From the NCBI RefSeq assembly GCF_016595465.1, contig NZ_JAENIK010000012.1, positions 558,001-622,000 on the forward strand: a stretch of DNA of 64,000 nucleotides. The letters are read 5' to 3'. The notes beneath the pieces were generated by a model. The model was not told where the DNA came from, searched no databases, and saw nothing but the letters and a program-made list of their open reading frames with translations. The stretch comes from Luteolibacter yonseiensis (GTDB lineage Bacteria; Verrucomicrobiota; Verrucomicrobiia; Verrucomicrobiales; Akkermansiaceae). This document shows positions 25,671-34,089 of the stretch, in pieces. The translations under genes were made by a program, and so were the position numbers. Numbering within the stretch: the stretch's first letter is position 1; each line of letters opens with the position of its first letter.

Positions 25671-25780
25671 GGGCGAGCCGAGGCAGGATTCGAACCGCCG
25701 ACACTCTTCCCGACGTTCTTCTAAAGAGCGGACTCATGCAATCTTGCACCGTTACCCATTTGAGCAGTTATCCTTGGTAA
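25671..25780 (-). ncRNA. tRNA-like element, possibly a tRNA remnant
   Basis: Read leftward, the sequence has a D-arm-like ACTGCTCAAATGGGTAACGGT near 25768-25748. A seven-pair stem CGCTCTT/AAGAGTG encloses a 15-base loop (about 25730-25702). A T-arm follows with TTCGAAT and stem GGCGG against CCGCC that needs one bulged T. No acceptor 5' strand pairs with the expected CTCGGCT-like 3' strand, and no ordinary anticodon arm can be drawn. It could be a degraded tRNA, a tRNA-like structured RNA, or chance similarity to the T arm. Confidence 0.35.
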
Positions 25781-25820
25781 GTAGCCACGGGAAAAAGATA
25801 TTCTCATCGAAATTGCCGAT

Positions 25821-26000
25821 ATGGTTTCCGCAACTGGAGGCTTCAAGGAAGCGTGGGAAATATATCTATCGCCAAAGCTGTTTTTCACAGACCGGGCACG
25901 GCGCACAGTTGAGAGTCTTCGTGACTACTTCGGACCAGGCATGATGAAACGGCCTTTTGCTGAATCTATCAGAAACTGCCGGGGACTCCCATTTCCATAA
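25821..26000 (+). pseudogene. Short coding remnant between tRNA-like element and tRNA-Ser
   Basis: A 59-codon frame ending TAA at 26000 reads like real protein: MVSATGGFKEAWEIYLSPKL, then FFTDRARRTVESLRDYF and a final GLPFP. The protein-like frame continues upstream in phase (DILIEIAD before the ATG) to a TAG at 25782, so an original 5' part has probably been lost. I cannot name the family. Its place between a tRNA-like element and tRNA-Ser suggests the scar of an excised or decayed insertion. It could also be a genuine small gene. Confidence 0.4.
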
Positions 26001-26012
26001 ATGATGAAAGGG

Positions 26013-26102
<90 letters not shown>

Positions 26103-26164
26103 TTCGAACCGGGACCGGGAAAATGGCGGGTGATCGGCGGGTTGTAAAGCCTGCAATTGGATTT

Positions 26165-27025
26165 TTAATCCGGAAAAACGATGGCGCGGTGGCCGTCGAT
26201 GATGGTGCGGTCGTGGACGTGGAAGCGGATGCCTTTGGCGAGGGCGATGCGCTCGCAGTGGCGGCCGAGGCGGACGAGATCGTTCGGGGTGTGGAAGTGC
26301 TGCACGCGGTCGACCTCCTGCTCGATGATCGGGCCGGCGTCGAGGTCCGCGGTGACGTAGTGGCAGGTGGCTCCGATGAGTTTCACTCCGCGCTCGTAAG
26401 CCTGCTTGTATGGGTTCGCGCCGATGAAGGCGGGGAGGAAGCTGTGGTGGATGTTGATGATCTTCCCGCTGAAGTCCCGGCAGAAATCGTCCGGAAGGAT
26501 CTGCATGAAGCGGGCGAGCACGATGAGTTCGACGTCCTGGGCTTCGACGAGCTTGCGGATTTCCGCGAAGCCGGGCAGGCGCTGGTCGCCGTCCATCGGG
26601 ATCTCGTGGAAAGGGATGCCCGCGCGTTCGGCGATAGCGCGGCAGTTCGGGCGGTTGCCGATGATGGAGGTGATCTCGATAGGGAGTTCGTCCAGTTCGG
26701 CGCGCCAGAGGATTTCGTTGAGGCAGTGGTCCGTCTTGGTGACGAGCACCGCGGTTTTCATGCGGTAGGGGAGCTTGCGGAAATGCCAGTCCGCCTGGAG
26801 CGAGCGGCCGAGCGTGCCGAAGCCGTCAATGAAATCCTGCACGTCGACATCCAGATCCGTGGTGACGATCTCAAGCCGGGCGAAGAATTTTCCTCCGAGC
26901 TGGTCGGAGAACTGGGCGAATTCGATGAGATTCCCCCGGTGGCCGGCGACATAGTTCGCGATTTTCGCGACGATGCCGGGCTGGTCGTGGCAACTGAGTT
27001 TGAGGATCAATCCTGAGCGGGACAT
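26165..27025 (-). CDS. purU: Formyltetrahydrofolate deformylase
   Basis: PurU hydrolyses 10-formyl-THF to THF and formate, supplying formate for PurT and balancing one-carbon pools in the cytoplasm. The 286-residue protein has an N-terminal ACT regulatory domain (LKLSCHDQPGIVAKIANYV, residues about 8-80) and a C-terminal formyltransferase-fold domain. The latter shows the active-site stretch INIHHSFLPAFIGANPY and GATCHYVTADLDAGPII, containing the expected Asn, His and Asp. The length is standard. It lies downstream of tRNA-Ser on the same strand but is probably transcribed on its own. It joins purC, guaB and guaA as a purine-related gene here. Confidence 0.95.
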   Translation of the reverse strand: MSRSGLILKLSCHDQPGIVAKIANYVAGHRGNLIEFAQFSDQLGGKFFARLEIVTTDLDVDVQDFIDGFGTLGRSLQADWHFRKLPYRMKTAVLVTKTDHCLNEILWRAELDELPIEITSIIGNRPNCRAIAERAGIPFHEIPMDGDQRLPGFAEIRKLVEAQDVELIVLARFMQILPDDFCRDFSGKIINIHHSFLPAFIGANPYKQAYERGVKLIGATCHYVTADLDAGPIIEQEVDRVQHFHTPNDLVRLGRHCERIALAKGIRFHVHDRTIIDGHRAIVFPD

Positions 27026-27079
27026 GCGCGGCGAGATTGGGTGGCCGGCGAGGTCCAGTCAATCAATCGCGGATGGGTT

Positions 27080-27598
27080 TCAGGGTTGTGGCGCTCCGCC
27101 TTCTCCATTGGAAGTATCTTGCGCTGGAAAGGTGGTGGCGGACACCGCCTTCGCCTGGCCCGGAGGCGTGCCTTTTTCGACAGTGGGGACCACGGGCCCG
27201 GAAAGGAAAGATGGCAGCACCGAGAAAAACAAGATGGCCGAGAGCGCGAGAGCCGTTCCGGCCAGCCACCAGAGGAGGTTGCCCTGGCGTGGCCGGGCTT
27301 CCTCAGGTTCGGCGGCGGGGAGGGGGGCCGCCCTTGGGACGGAAATGGCGACCGGTTCCGGGGGAGCGGGCGTTTCACGCACAGGCGCGACGGGTGCGCT
27401 CCAGCCAGCAAAATCGAGATCTTCCGCAGAGAGGGCCATGTCCTCGGGTTGGGGCGCGCTGCGTTTCACGTAGGGGCGGGCCAGCATGGCTGCGATCACC
27501 GCCTCATCCACGAATCCACCTTCCCATTCCTTTTGGAGGACCGGAGTTCCAGCATCGCCGGACGGGGTGGGGAGGGGATTGACTCTGAGGGTGCTCAT
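27080..27598 (-). CDS. Hypothetical protein with one membrane helix (172 aa)
   Basis: About 100 residues of Pro/Ala/Glu-rich, probably cytoplasmic sequence precede one membrane helix (LLWWLAGTALALSAILFFSV, residues about 109-128). A short Pro/Gly-rich tail of about 40 residues would be periplasmic. No family is recognised. It is 54 bases upstream of purU on the same strand and could share its transcript, although no functional link is obvious. The low-complexity composition makes similarity-based naming unsafe. Confidence 0.6.
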   Translation of the reverse strand: MSTLRVNPLPTPSGDAGTPVLQKEWEGGFVDEAVIAAMLARPYVKRSAPQPEDMALSAEDLDFAGWSAPVAPVRETPAPPEPVAISVPRAAPLPAAEPEEARPRQGNLLWWLAGTALALSAILFFSVLPSFLSGPVVPTVEKGTPPGQAKAVSATTFPAQDTSNGEGGAPQP

Positions 27599-27787
27599 GG
27601 GTGGCTTGCTCTGATTGGGACGACTTGGTAGGGAGAAAGTAGGGAAAGGTCAATATTTAATGTTTCCTTACCATCGTCCGGCACCCGCCTGCGGACGGAA
27701 CTTTGTTAGATCCGGCCGGCGTTCGGGATTCGGGTGATGCTTGGGGTTGCAATCAATGCTGTTTGCATGAAAAGTGGACGTAACGAT

Positions 27788-29392
27788 ATGACGCACCCGC
27801 ACCCTGACGACTCACTGTTGCTTATCCGTTGCCCGTCCTGTGGCCAACGCTTCAAGGTCGGGGATGACCTGCGGGAACGGACGGTGGAGTGCGGCGGTTG
27901 CGAACACCGTTTCCGCATCAATGACGAGGTGATCGTCCGCACCAAGAAATTCTACCCCGGCGAGCGAAATGATCCGGCCCTGAACCGTTTCCAGCGGGTG
28001 CCTCTCGCGGGGGGCGAATCCCTCTCGGGACTCCAGACCATCCGTTATGCGAACGTGCCGGATCCCGCGGTTCTGGAGCCGATGTCACCGCAGCGGATCC
28101 TGGCGGGCGCGCTGGGTGTGGGTGGGATGGTGTTCATGGCGCTGCTCCTGATGTTCGGTGGTTCCAGCGGAGGAATGTTGGACGGCATGGAGACGGGAAA
28201 CCGTCTCGTGATGGGTGGTTTCGCCTGCTTGCTCGGCATGCTGCTGCTGGTCTATGCTAACCCGAAGGCACGGATCAAGGCGCTGGGAGTGGGACTGTTG
28301 CTTGCCGGTTTTGTCATGGCGGTCCCGTTCTTTTTCAAAAGCGGCTCGGTATTGCCGCAGTCCCGACAGGAAGCCGTGGCGGGCGGTCCCGGCCCTTCCA
28401 TTGAAGCTCCGAAGGAAACGGAACAGAGCAAGTCGCTCAACGCCCTGAAGAGCCGCATCGGAACGGATCCGCTCGACGCGGAAATCGCCAGACATCCCAA
28501 GGAAGAAGGTGGCAAGCGGGCGGTCGGGATCTGGCTGCGGGACCTGAGCGGAAGCAACAAAAACCTCGTGCGGGATTACTTCATCCGCGCCGCCGAAGCG
28601 GACTCTTCCACCCACCCCTATCCTCGGGATGGGGGCTACCTGCTGGTCGTTACCGGTACGACGAAGAGCCTGCAAGAACTCGCGAAACTGGCGAATCCGC
28701 TTGGCGAGACGCAGAATATTTATCCGGACCTCTCGGTGGTCGAGGTGCGCGTGAACAACGAGAATTTCATCGAAGGGCCGATGGAGAAGCTGATCAATCG
28801 GGAAGACCCGGCGTTCTATCAACTGAACCGCCGCGAATTGGAAAGCGTCGACCTCGACCGCGCGAAGCGGGCCGTGCAGCGTCTTTCCGACGCCCCTCCC
28901 ACCGTCTACCGTAGTGATATCACCCGGCAGTTGATTTCATTGCTGGGAGAGGAAACGGTTGATTTCAAACCGATCATCTGCCGCGCGCTGGAGACTTGGT
29001 CCGAACAACCCGGGCCTGCCAGCGCCGCGGCGTTGGCAGAAGCGAAGAAACTGCAGGCGAAAAAGCAGGTGGTTCCGCAGGAAATGATCGCCCTGATCGT
29101 GAAGGAGAAAAACGTCGATGTTGTTCCGGTCCTGGATGAACTCTGGTCCCAAAATGCCACAGTGTGGGAGGCCCTTTATGGGGAAATGGGGCAAGCCATC
29201 GAGCCTGCGCTGCTCCGTCGGTTCCCCGAAACCAGCGGTACGCTCCGGTTCTCGGCAATCCGCCTGATGGGAAGGGTGGGAGGAGCTGACAGCTTGTCCG
29301 TTCTGGCGACGGTGAAGGCGGGATCTGATCCCGAGTTGAAGATCCTCCTGGAGCGCGCGGAGAAATCCATCAAGGATCGCCTCTCCCGGTGA
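27788..29392 (+). CDS. Zinc-ribbon protein with membrane helices and HEAT-like C-terminus
   Basis: A 534-residue protein. An N-terminal four-Cys ribbon (IRCPSCGQRFKVG then VECGGCEHRFRI, residues about 13-45) resembles the one at 12371. Two or three membrane helices follow (around GALGVGGMVFMALLLMF and LVMGGFACLLGMLLLVY). A long soluble C-terminus has helical pairs and LRFSAIRLMGRVGGADSLSV, suggestive of HEAT-type repeats. The ATG at 27788 gives MTHPHPDDSLLLIRCPSC; ATGs at 27767 and 27734 are alternatives. The domain order recalls a membrane-anchored sensor or scaffold, but I cannot assign a function. Confidence 0.7.
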   Translation: MTHPHPDDSLLLIRCPSCGQRFKVGDDLRERTVECGGCEHRFRINDEVIVRTKKFYPGERNDPALNRFQRVPLAGGESLSGLQTIRYANVPDPAVLEPMSPQRILAGALGVGGMVFMALLLMFGGSSGGMLDGMETGNRLVMGGFACLLGMLLLVYANPKARIKALGVGLLLAGFVMAVPFFFKSGSVLPQSRQEAVAGGPGPSIEAPKETEQSKSLNALKSRIGTDPLDAEIARHPKEEGGKRAVGIWLRDLSGSNKNLVRDYFIRAAEADSSTHPYPRDGGYLLVVTGTTKSLQELAKLANPLGETQNIYPDLSVVEVRVNNENFIEGPMEKLINREDPAFYQLNRRELESVDLDRAKRAVQRLSDAPPTVYRSDITRQLISLLGEETVDFKPIICRALETWSEQPGPASAAALAEAKKLQAKKQVVPQEMIALIVKEKNVDVVPVLDELWSQNATVWEALYGEMGQAIEPALLRRFPETSGTLRFSAIRLMGRVGGADSLSVLATVKAGSDPELKILLERAEKSIKDRLSR

Positions 29393-29437
29393 CGCGATGT
29401 GGCGCCTGTGAAGCAACGCCCCATTGAAGATGTGGGT

Positions 29438-30766
29438 TCAAATTTCCGCCGCGGTGGGGACCGCCTCGGCACCCGCTCCCTCTTTCAGCTTGCGCTCCCA
29501 GATGAATCGGCGGAACAGCACCTTGACCGCCGCGGTGAGGGGCACCGCCAGAAGCGCCCCGACAAAACCGCCGAGCACCAGCGACCAGAAAAGCATGGAG
29601 AAGATCACCGTAAGCGGATGCAATCCGACCGAATCACCTACGATTTTCGGTGCGGTGACCAGCGAGTTGATCTGTTGCACGATGACAAAGATCGCCACCA
29701 CGCAGCCGACATATGCCCACGGCCCCATGCCGAAAGGAGACGTGCTCTGTGCGTGCAGATAGCCGATGATGCAGGCGGGGATCAGGCAGAGGATGTTGCC
29801 AATGTAAGGAATCACCCCCAGGAGGGCCATGAACACCCCGATCAGCAATCCATAGGGCAGTCCGAAAATCGTCAGCGCGATGCCCACCAGCATGCCGTCG
29901 ATGGCGGCGACCAGAACCTGCCCACGGAAGAAGGATACCAGGTAACCATTGATTTCCTGCAACGTGTCCACCAGCGATGTCTTGAAGCGGGACGCCTTGA
30001 GAGGCACATAATCATGCCAGTGCGTGCGGATGGCCGCGGACTCCTTGAGGAAGAAAAACAGGTAAACCGGCACCATGATCATGCCGAGCATCAGCCCGAG
30101 AAAACCCAGGACCTTGCTGGATCCCGCCGTCAGCCAGGTCTTTCCGGTATTGAAGATCACATCCAGGTTTTCGACCAGCATGCGGCCGCCGCGGGTGTGG
30201 GCGAAGTCATCCAACGTCAGCGCCTGGTCCACAGGCCTCGCGGGTTCCCGTGGATTGCCCAGATCGTCCGTTTCCGTCAGGAGCCAGCCGACGGGGCCAT
30301 CCGCGTTCTCCCTGCGGAGAGTGTTCAGCGAGCGCGTGAGGGCGGGAGCGAGATGTCGGGAATCGTCCGTGGCGGCAAGATCCGCGTTCGCCGGCACTTC
30401 CGCTGTCGTGGAAACCGGGGCCATCGTACTCTTCGCCATGAATTCACGCAACGCCCCGTGACTCCTCTGGATGCCGGGCAGGACGGCGGCCACGAGCAGG
30501 GTGATGGCGATCAGTATTCCCACAAACAGGGAAACCACCGACCACAGCCGGCTCATGCCCCTTTTTTCCAGCAGCCTCACCACCGGATCCAGCACATAGG
30601 CGATGATTCCCGCGACAATCAGCGGGATGAGCACCGGTTGGAGAAAACCGAAGACATAGCCCAAAAGCCAGACGAGCGCGACAATCAAGGCACCCAGCAC
30701 CAGGATGGAAACCCCGGTGGCGGCGTTCCAGAGAGTTTTTTGTTGAAATTCGGTCGGGTAGCGCAT
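29438..30766 (-). CDS. AI-2E family (UPF0118) membrane transporter
   Basis: A 442-residue integral membrane protein with the PF01594 pattern. There is an N-terminal pair of helices (ILVLGALIVALVWLLGYVF and VLIPLIVAGIIAYVLDPVV), a large soluble loop of about 150 residues, and a C-terminal cluster with GLPYGLLIGVFMALLGVIPY and the conserved PKIVGDSVGLHPL segment. Family members include TqsA, linked to AI-2 export, and Na+/H+ antiporters, so the substrate is open. The start at 30766 removes a non-hydrophobic leader. It follows nusB and ribH on the same strand 50 bases downstream, so it may be the last gene of that operon. Confidence 0.9.
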   Translation of the reverse strand: MRYPTEFQQKTLWNAATGVSILVLGALIVALVWLLGYVFGFLQPVLIPLIVAGIIAYVLDPVVRLLEKRGMSRLWSVVSLFVGILIAITLLVAAVLPGIQRSHGALREFMAKSTMAPVSTTAEVPANADLAATDDSRHLAPALTRSLNTLRRENADGPVGWLLTETDDLGNPREPARPVDQALTLDDFAHTRGGRMLVENLDVIFNTGKTWLTAGSSKVLGFLGLMLGMIMVPVYLFFFLKESAAIRTHWHDYVPLKASRFKTSLVDTLQEINGYLVSFFRGQVLVAAIDGMLVGIALTIFGLPYGLLIGVFMALLGVIPYIGNILCLIPACIIGYLHAQSTSPFGMGPWAYVGCVVAIFVIVQQINSLVTAPKIVGDSVGLHPLTVIFSMLFWSLVLGGFVGALLAVPLTAAVKVLFRRFIWERKLKEGAGAEAVPTAAEI

Positions 30767-30816
30767 GGTTGGAAAAACTTGCGCCGTCTTATGACGGCAC
30801 ATGCTTCACATACCAA

Positions 30817-31731
30817 TTACAAAACCTCCTGATTTTCGGACGAACCCGCGGTGTGCTTGGAAATCTTGTCCAGGACCCCGTTCACAAATCTGCGCGAATC
30901 CGTGGTGCCGAAGCGTTTGGCCAGCTCGATGGCCTCGTTGATGGCGACTTTCGGCGGAATCGCCGCATGCAGGATTTCGTAGGTGCCGAGCCTCAGGATG
31001 GCCCGGTCCACCGGATCAATCCGTTCGGGGGAGAAGTTTTCCACCACCGCGGCGAGCGTCTCGTCGATCGACTCCTTTTTCACCAGAATCGAATCCACGA
31101 GTTCGTCGGACATCTTGCGCAGCGCGATGATCTCCTCCTTCGAGTCCCTCAGGCGGGCGAGATCCGCTTGTTCGGGAAATTTCTCGGGCTCTTCAACCAT
31201 GCGGAGACGGTCGGAGATGCGTTGCAGGCGGCGGATCGTGGCAGCCACCGCCTCGAGTTGTCCGCGCAGGGCGGGGAAGTCTTCGATGCCTTGCAGGAAA
31301 CGGAGACGTGCCAGGGCGAGGTCCCGGTCCAGCTTGAAAAGCTTCTCCAGTGCGTCGCTGAAGCTTTCGGCGACGGACGCGTCGTCATCGTCTTTCGGCA
31401 GGCGTTCCAGTTTTGCGAAAAGCGTGCTCCAGCCTGATTCCATTTCAGCCACCCGCTTCAGTTCCAGCTTCAGCACCTCCGCCTGCGGGTAGGCGGAAAG
31501 CAGGGCGCTGGCGACGCTCTGGCGTTCGACAAACTCGACCAGGCGTCCCTCGCGGCCATGGGCGAGGTGGTGCACGGTGCGGAAGGTGGCGAGCTGCAGG
31601 CTCCTGCGGTCCGACTCGGTCACGAAGTCCCAGAAAGGACCACGCAGTTCGGCGGGGTTCGCTCCTCCTTCAAGATCCGCACAGTAAAGGAACTGGACGA
31701 CCGCCTCGCGGATATGGCGGCGACTAGGCAT
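30817..31731 (-). CDS. nusB: Transcription antitermination factor NusB, with large central insertion
   Basis: NusB binds boxA RNA with NusE (S10) to prevent early termination of rRNA transcription. The N-terminus has the family pattern (SRRHIREAVVQFLYCADLEG). The C-terminal about 125 residues have IDETLAAVVENFSPERIDPV, RAILRLGTYEILH and INEAIELAKRFGTTDSRRFV. Typical NusB is about 140 residues; this one is 304, with some 150 extra helical residues in the middle. The start at 31731 overlaps the ribH 3' end by eight bases, the ribH-nusB order found in many bacteria. Confidence 0.9.
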   Translation of the reverse strand: MPSRRHIREAVVQFLYCADLEGGANPAELRGPFWDFVTESDRRSLQLATFRTVHHLAHGREGRLVEFVERQSVASALLSAYPQAEVLKLELKRVAEMESGWSTLFAKLERLPKDDDDASVAESFSDALEKLFKLDRDLALARLRFLQGIEDFPALRGQLEAVAATIRRLQRISDRLRMVEEPEKFPEQADLARLRDSKEEIIALRKMSDELVDSILVKKESIDETLAAVVENFSPERIDPVDRAILRLGTYEILHAAIPPKVAINEAIELAKRFGTTDSRRFVNGVLDKISKHTAGSSENQEVL

Positions 31732-32239
31732 TGCGGTGCATCTTCTGGCTGGAGTTTCGCGGCATGGATCGGTCAAGTTCTTGGAAAATATCAATCATCG
31801 AGGCGGCGGCGCGGGCGGCTTCCTTGCCCCGGTTCAATTGCGCGCCGATGCAGCGTGCGTAAGCCTGCTTTTCGTCTTCGACCAGCAAAACTTCATGAAT
31901 CACCGGACGGAGCGACCGCACGGCGAGTTGCTGGAGGGCGGTCGTCACGGAGCTTGCAACGAGATCCCCATGTTCGGTGGAGCCACGGATGATGAGTCCG
32001 AGCGCGATCACGCAGGCCGGTGGATCCCGCTCCAGGATCGAGGCGACCATCACCGGGATTTCAAAAGCGCCCGGCACGCGGATCAGGTCCACACGGCCTT
32101 GTGGGACAAGTTCTCCCAACTCATCGATAGCGTTCTGCACCAGCGCGTCCGTGAACTGCTCGTTGTATTTGGACGCGACAATGCAGATGCGGACCTTGGG
32201 TCCGATGATACGGGGTTTCGGCGGCAACGCTGAAGACAT
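31724..32239 (-). CDS. ribH: 6,7-dimethyl-8-ribityllumazine synthase
   Basis: RibH condenses 5-amino-6-ribitylaminouracil with dihydroxybutanone phosphate in the penultimate step of riboflavin synthesis and forms large oligomers. The 171-residue protein has the motifs IVASKYNEQFTDALV, VPGAFEIPVMV and GLIIRGSTEHGDLV, the last with the active-site His. The C-terminal tail is slightly longer than usual. It is the first gene of the ribH-nusB pair, overlapping nusB by eight bases, with the AI-2E permease downstream. Other rib genes are not in this window. Confidence 0.96.
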   Translation of the reverse strand: MSSALPPKPRIIGPKVRICIVASKYNEQFTDALVQNAIDELGELVPQGRVDLIRVPGAFEIPVMVASILERDPPACVIALGLIIRGSTEHGDLVASSVTTALQQLAVRSLRPVIHEVLLVEDEKQAYARCIGAQLNRGKEAARAAASMIDIFQELDRSMPRNSSQKMHRNA

Positions 32240-32449
32240 ACGCGGGGTATGGCGGGCTGTTGTGGAAAAGTCAATCGGCAGACTGACAGATTCGTCACCA
32301 GAGCGGGAAAGTCACACGGACCGACAAACGGCAGGCGCCCCGGGAGCGGAATGGCGCTCACCGCGGGCATGAAAAGTTATCACTCGGGATGCACCCTCAT
32401 CGGCTTGCCCTCCAATGGTCGTTCCTCCATGCTCCCTTGGAAAACCACC

Positions 32450-33544
32450 ATGACAAGCACCCTGAACTCAGACAACAAACCGTGTGGCCTGGTGCTCGCG
32501 GGCGGTCGCAGCACGCGCATGGGGGTGGACAAGGCGGAGCTCGTTCATCCGGATGGCCGCACGCTCGCCGCCCGTTGTCGGGATCTGCTGCGCGAGGCGG
32601 GGTGTGACCGCGTTGTCATTTCCTTGCGCCATGAACAGGAAATTCCCGCCGGCCTTGATGGCGAGGAGATCGTCCGTGATCCCGAGGGAAGTGACGGCGG
32701 GCCGATGGCGGGTATTCTCTCAGGCATGCGCCTGTCGCCGTCAGACGACTGGCTTGTGGTCGCATGCGACCTGCCGAGGCTGGATGTGGCAACGCTGGTA
32801 AATCTGGTCGCGCGGAAAACTCCCGAGGAAAAGTTCCTTGCCTACAGGAGTGAATTTGACGGACTGCCCGAACCTCTCTGCGCCCTTTATTCCCATACCG
32901 CGTTGCCCATCCTTGAGCAGGCCGAGGCGGATGGGTTCCGCCATCCTCGGAAAATTCTCATGCATCATGGCTGTCGCCTGCTTGAACCGGCCACCCCGCG
33001 AGCCCTGGACAACGCGAACACTCCCGAAGACTGGGTGAATGCCACCGCACCCGATGGAGGTGCCGTTCCCGAGTGGAGGGCAGGTTTGCACGACATATGG
33101 ATTTCCCCTGGCAACGACTTCAGGGGGCGGCATGAGCGGGGCCGTTTGGAGCACGGCATCCAAAGGCTGTCCGTGGTCGAGTGCGTGGCGGGCATGGGTC
33201 TGCGGGGAGACCGGTATTTCGGCTACAAACCTGATTTCAAGGGACAGGTGACTTTTTTGTCCGCAGAGGTCGTCGATGCGGTGAGAAAACACCTGTCGCA
33301 ACCCGATCTGTGCAGTTCGGTATTCCGCCGGAACCTGATTGTAAGCGGGGTGGAGCTCGGGGAATGGAAAGATCGGCGTTTCAGCTTCCAAGGAGTTGAA
33401 TTTCAAGGAAGCGAGGAGTGCAAGCCGTGTTACTGGATGGACAGGGTGGCGGGCCCGGGTGCCGAGGTTTTCCTTTCCGACCACTTCAGGGGCGGACTGA
33501 GGGCGAGGATCCTGACCGATGGAATCTTGCGGTGCTCCGAATAA
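32450..33544 (+). CDS. MobA-like molybdenum cofactor guanylyltransferase fused to a MOSC domain
   Basis: A 364-residue two-domain protein. The N-terminal about 195 residues form a MobA-type nucleotidyltransferase: CGLVLAGGRSTRMGVDKAEL with the GTP-binding loop, RDPEGSDGGPMAGILSG, and VACDLPRLD for metal binding. After a short linker, the C-terminal 150 residues form a MOSC domain (VVECVAGMGLRGDRYFGYK, FRRNLIVSGVEL and the Cys in EECKPCYWMD). MOSC domains carry sulfur chemistry linked to molybdopterin. The fusion couples cofactor maturation to a sulfur-carrier module. The start at 32450 is preferred to upstream in-frame ATGs. No other moa/moe gene is adjacent. Confidence 0.88.
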   Translation: MTSTLNSDNKPCGLVLAGGRSTRMGVDKAELVHPDGRTLAARCRDLLREAGCDRVVISLRHEQEIPAGLDGEEIVRDPEGSDGGPMAGILSGMRLSPSDDWLVVACDLPRLDVATLVNLVARKTPEEKFLAYRSEFDGLPEPLCALYSHTALPILEQAEADGFRHPRKILMHHGCRLLEPATPRALDNANTPEDWVNATAPDGGAVPEWRAGLHDIWISPGNDFRGRHERGRLEHGIQRLSVVECVAGMGLRGDRYFGYKPDFKGQVTFLSAEVVDAVRKHLSQPDLCSSVFRRNLIVSGVELGEWKDRRFSFQGVEFQGSEECKPCYWMDRVAGPGAEVFLSDHFRGGLRARILTDGILRCSE

Positions 33545-33800
33545 AATGGCCGGAAATGACACCACTTGGCCGGGATTGGGGGTATGTAGTTCTTTCTCCC
33601 GAGGAGATCGGTGGTATCTTGAGTCCTGTTCTGAGGCGCTCACGTGCCAAAAGAAATCGTTGCCACGAACGTAGGGCCATACAGTCCGGTTCGATAACCG
33701 GGGGGAAGTCAGTCGGACTGTCCTATCAAGTGGTGATTGAAAAAAGGTGCGCTTTGAGAGATCCGGGGGGAATTCCAAAGCGCACTTTTTGCGTACACGT
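33545..33800 (+). ncRNA. Candidate structured noncoding RNA ending in an intrinsic terminator
   Basis: No gene is visible for 545 bases after the MobA-MOSC gene. CAGTCCG at 33682-33688 pairs with CGGACTG at 33714-33720; an alternative inner stem CCGGTT (33687-33692)/AACCGG (33696-33701) competes with it. Downstream, GTGCGCTTTG (33747-33756) pairs with CAAAGCGCAC (33776-33785) and leads into TTTTT. The word ccggggggaa appears twice, at about 33698-33707 and 33763-33772. This could be an independent small RNA or the 3' end of the mob transcript. The 5' end is unknown. Confidence 0.4.
33747..33790 (+). terminator. Intrinsic terminator
   Basis: A ten-base-pair stem, GTGCGCTTTG/CAAAGCGCAC, encloses a 19-base loop. 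It is followed directly by five T, and on the other strand by five A preceding the stem, so it may work in both directions. Confidence 0.75.
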
Positions 33801-33900
33801 GGGAAAACCGGCACCGGCCTGATTCGTATCCGGAAGCTTTGAAACACGGCCACCCGTCATTCCCAGAACTCTGGAGTGGGGCAACCGGAGGATAACCGCC

Positions 33901-33950
33901 TGCGGACCGAATCATTGCTCAGCGGGTGATGCTGGTGGATTCGGTTCGCA
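33901..33950. promoter_or_regulatory. Long inverted repeat upstream of the LuxR-type pair
   Basis: The bases 33901-33913 (TGCGGACCGAATC) pair with 33938-33950 (GATTCGGTTCGCA) over 13 positions with one G-T, around a 24-base loop. It is 140 bases before the LuxR-type gene. It may be an operator, a leader hairpin or a remnant of a dispersed repeat. The rest of 33791-34089 shows nothing I can interpret. Confidence 0.4.
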
Positions 33951-34089
33951 GACGGCGTGCAATCCACCCGTAGGTGAAAACGGGGAGGGCATGCAACCTT
34001 GCAGATTTTGCAGAAAAACGGAAGCCCTTGATCTACGTATTCCCGGACCAGGCGCTGATTTCTGTTAGATAGCTGTTAGGCACTTGACC

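Noticed and set aside
25690-25740. Suppressor-type tRNA reading a stop codon, from the CTTCTAAAG-like loop
   Set aside because: The loop can be drawn as an anticodon arm only with mismatches, and D-arm, acceptor and spacing do not follow, so no codon assignment is justified.
25821-26000. Treating the remnant as an ordinary small gene
   Set aside because: The protein-like frame continues upstream of the only ATG to a stop, so a truncated gene is more likely; kept as a pseudogene with low confidence.
29399-30832. 477-codon open frame antisense to the AI-2E permease
   Set aside because: Its product is extremely rich in His, Gln, Arg and Asp, as expected from the reverse strand of a hydrophobic protein gene.
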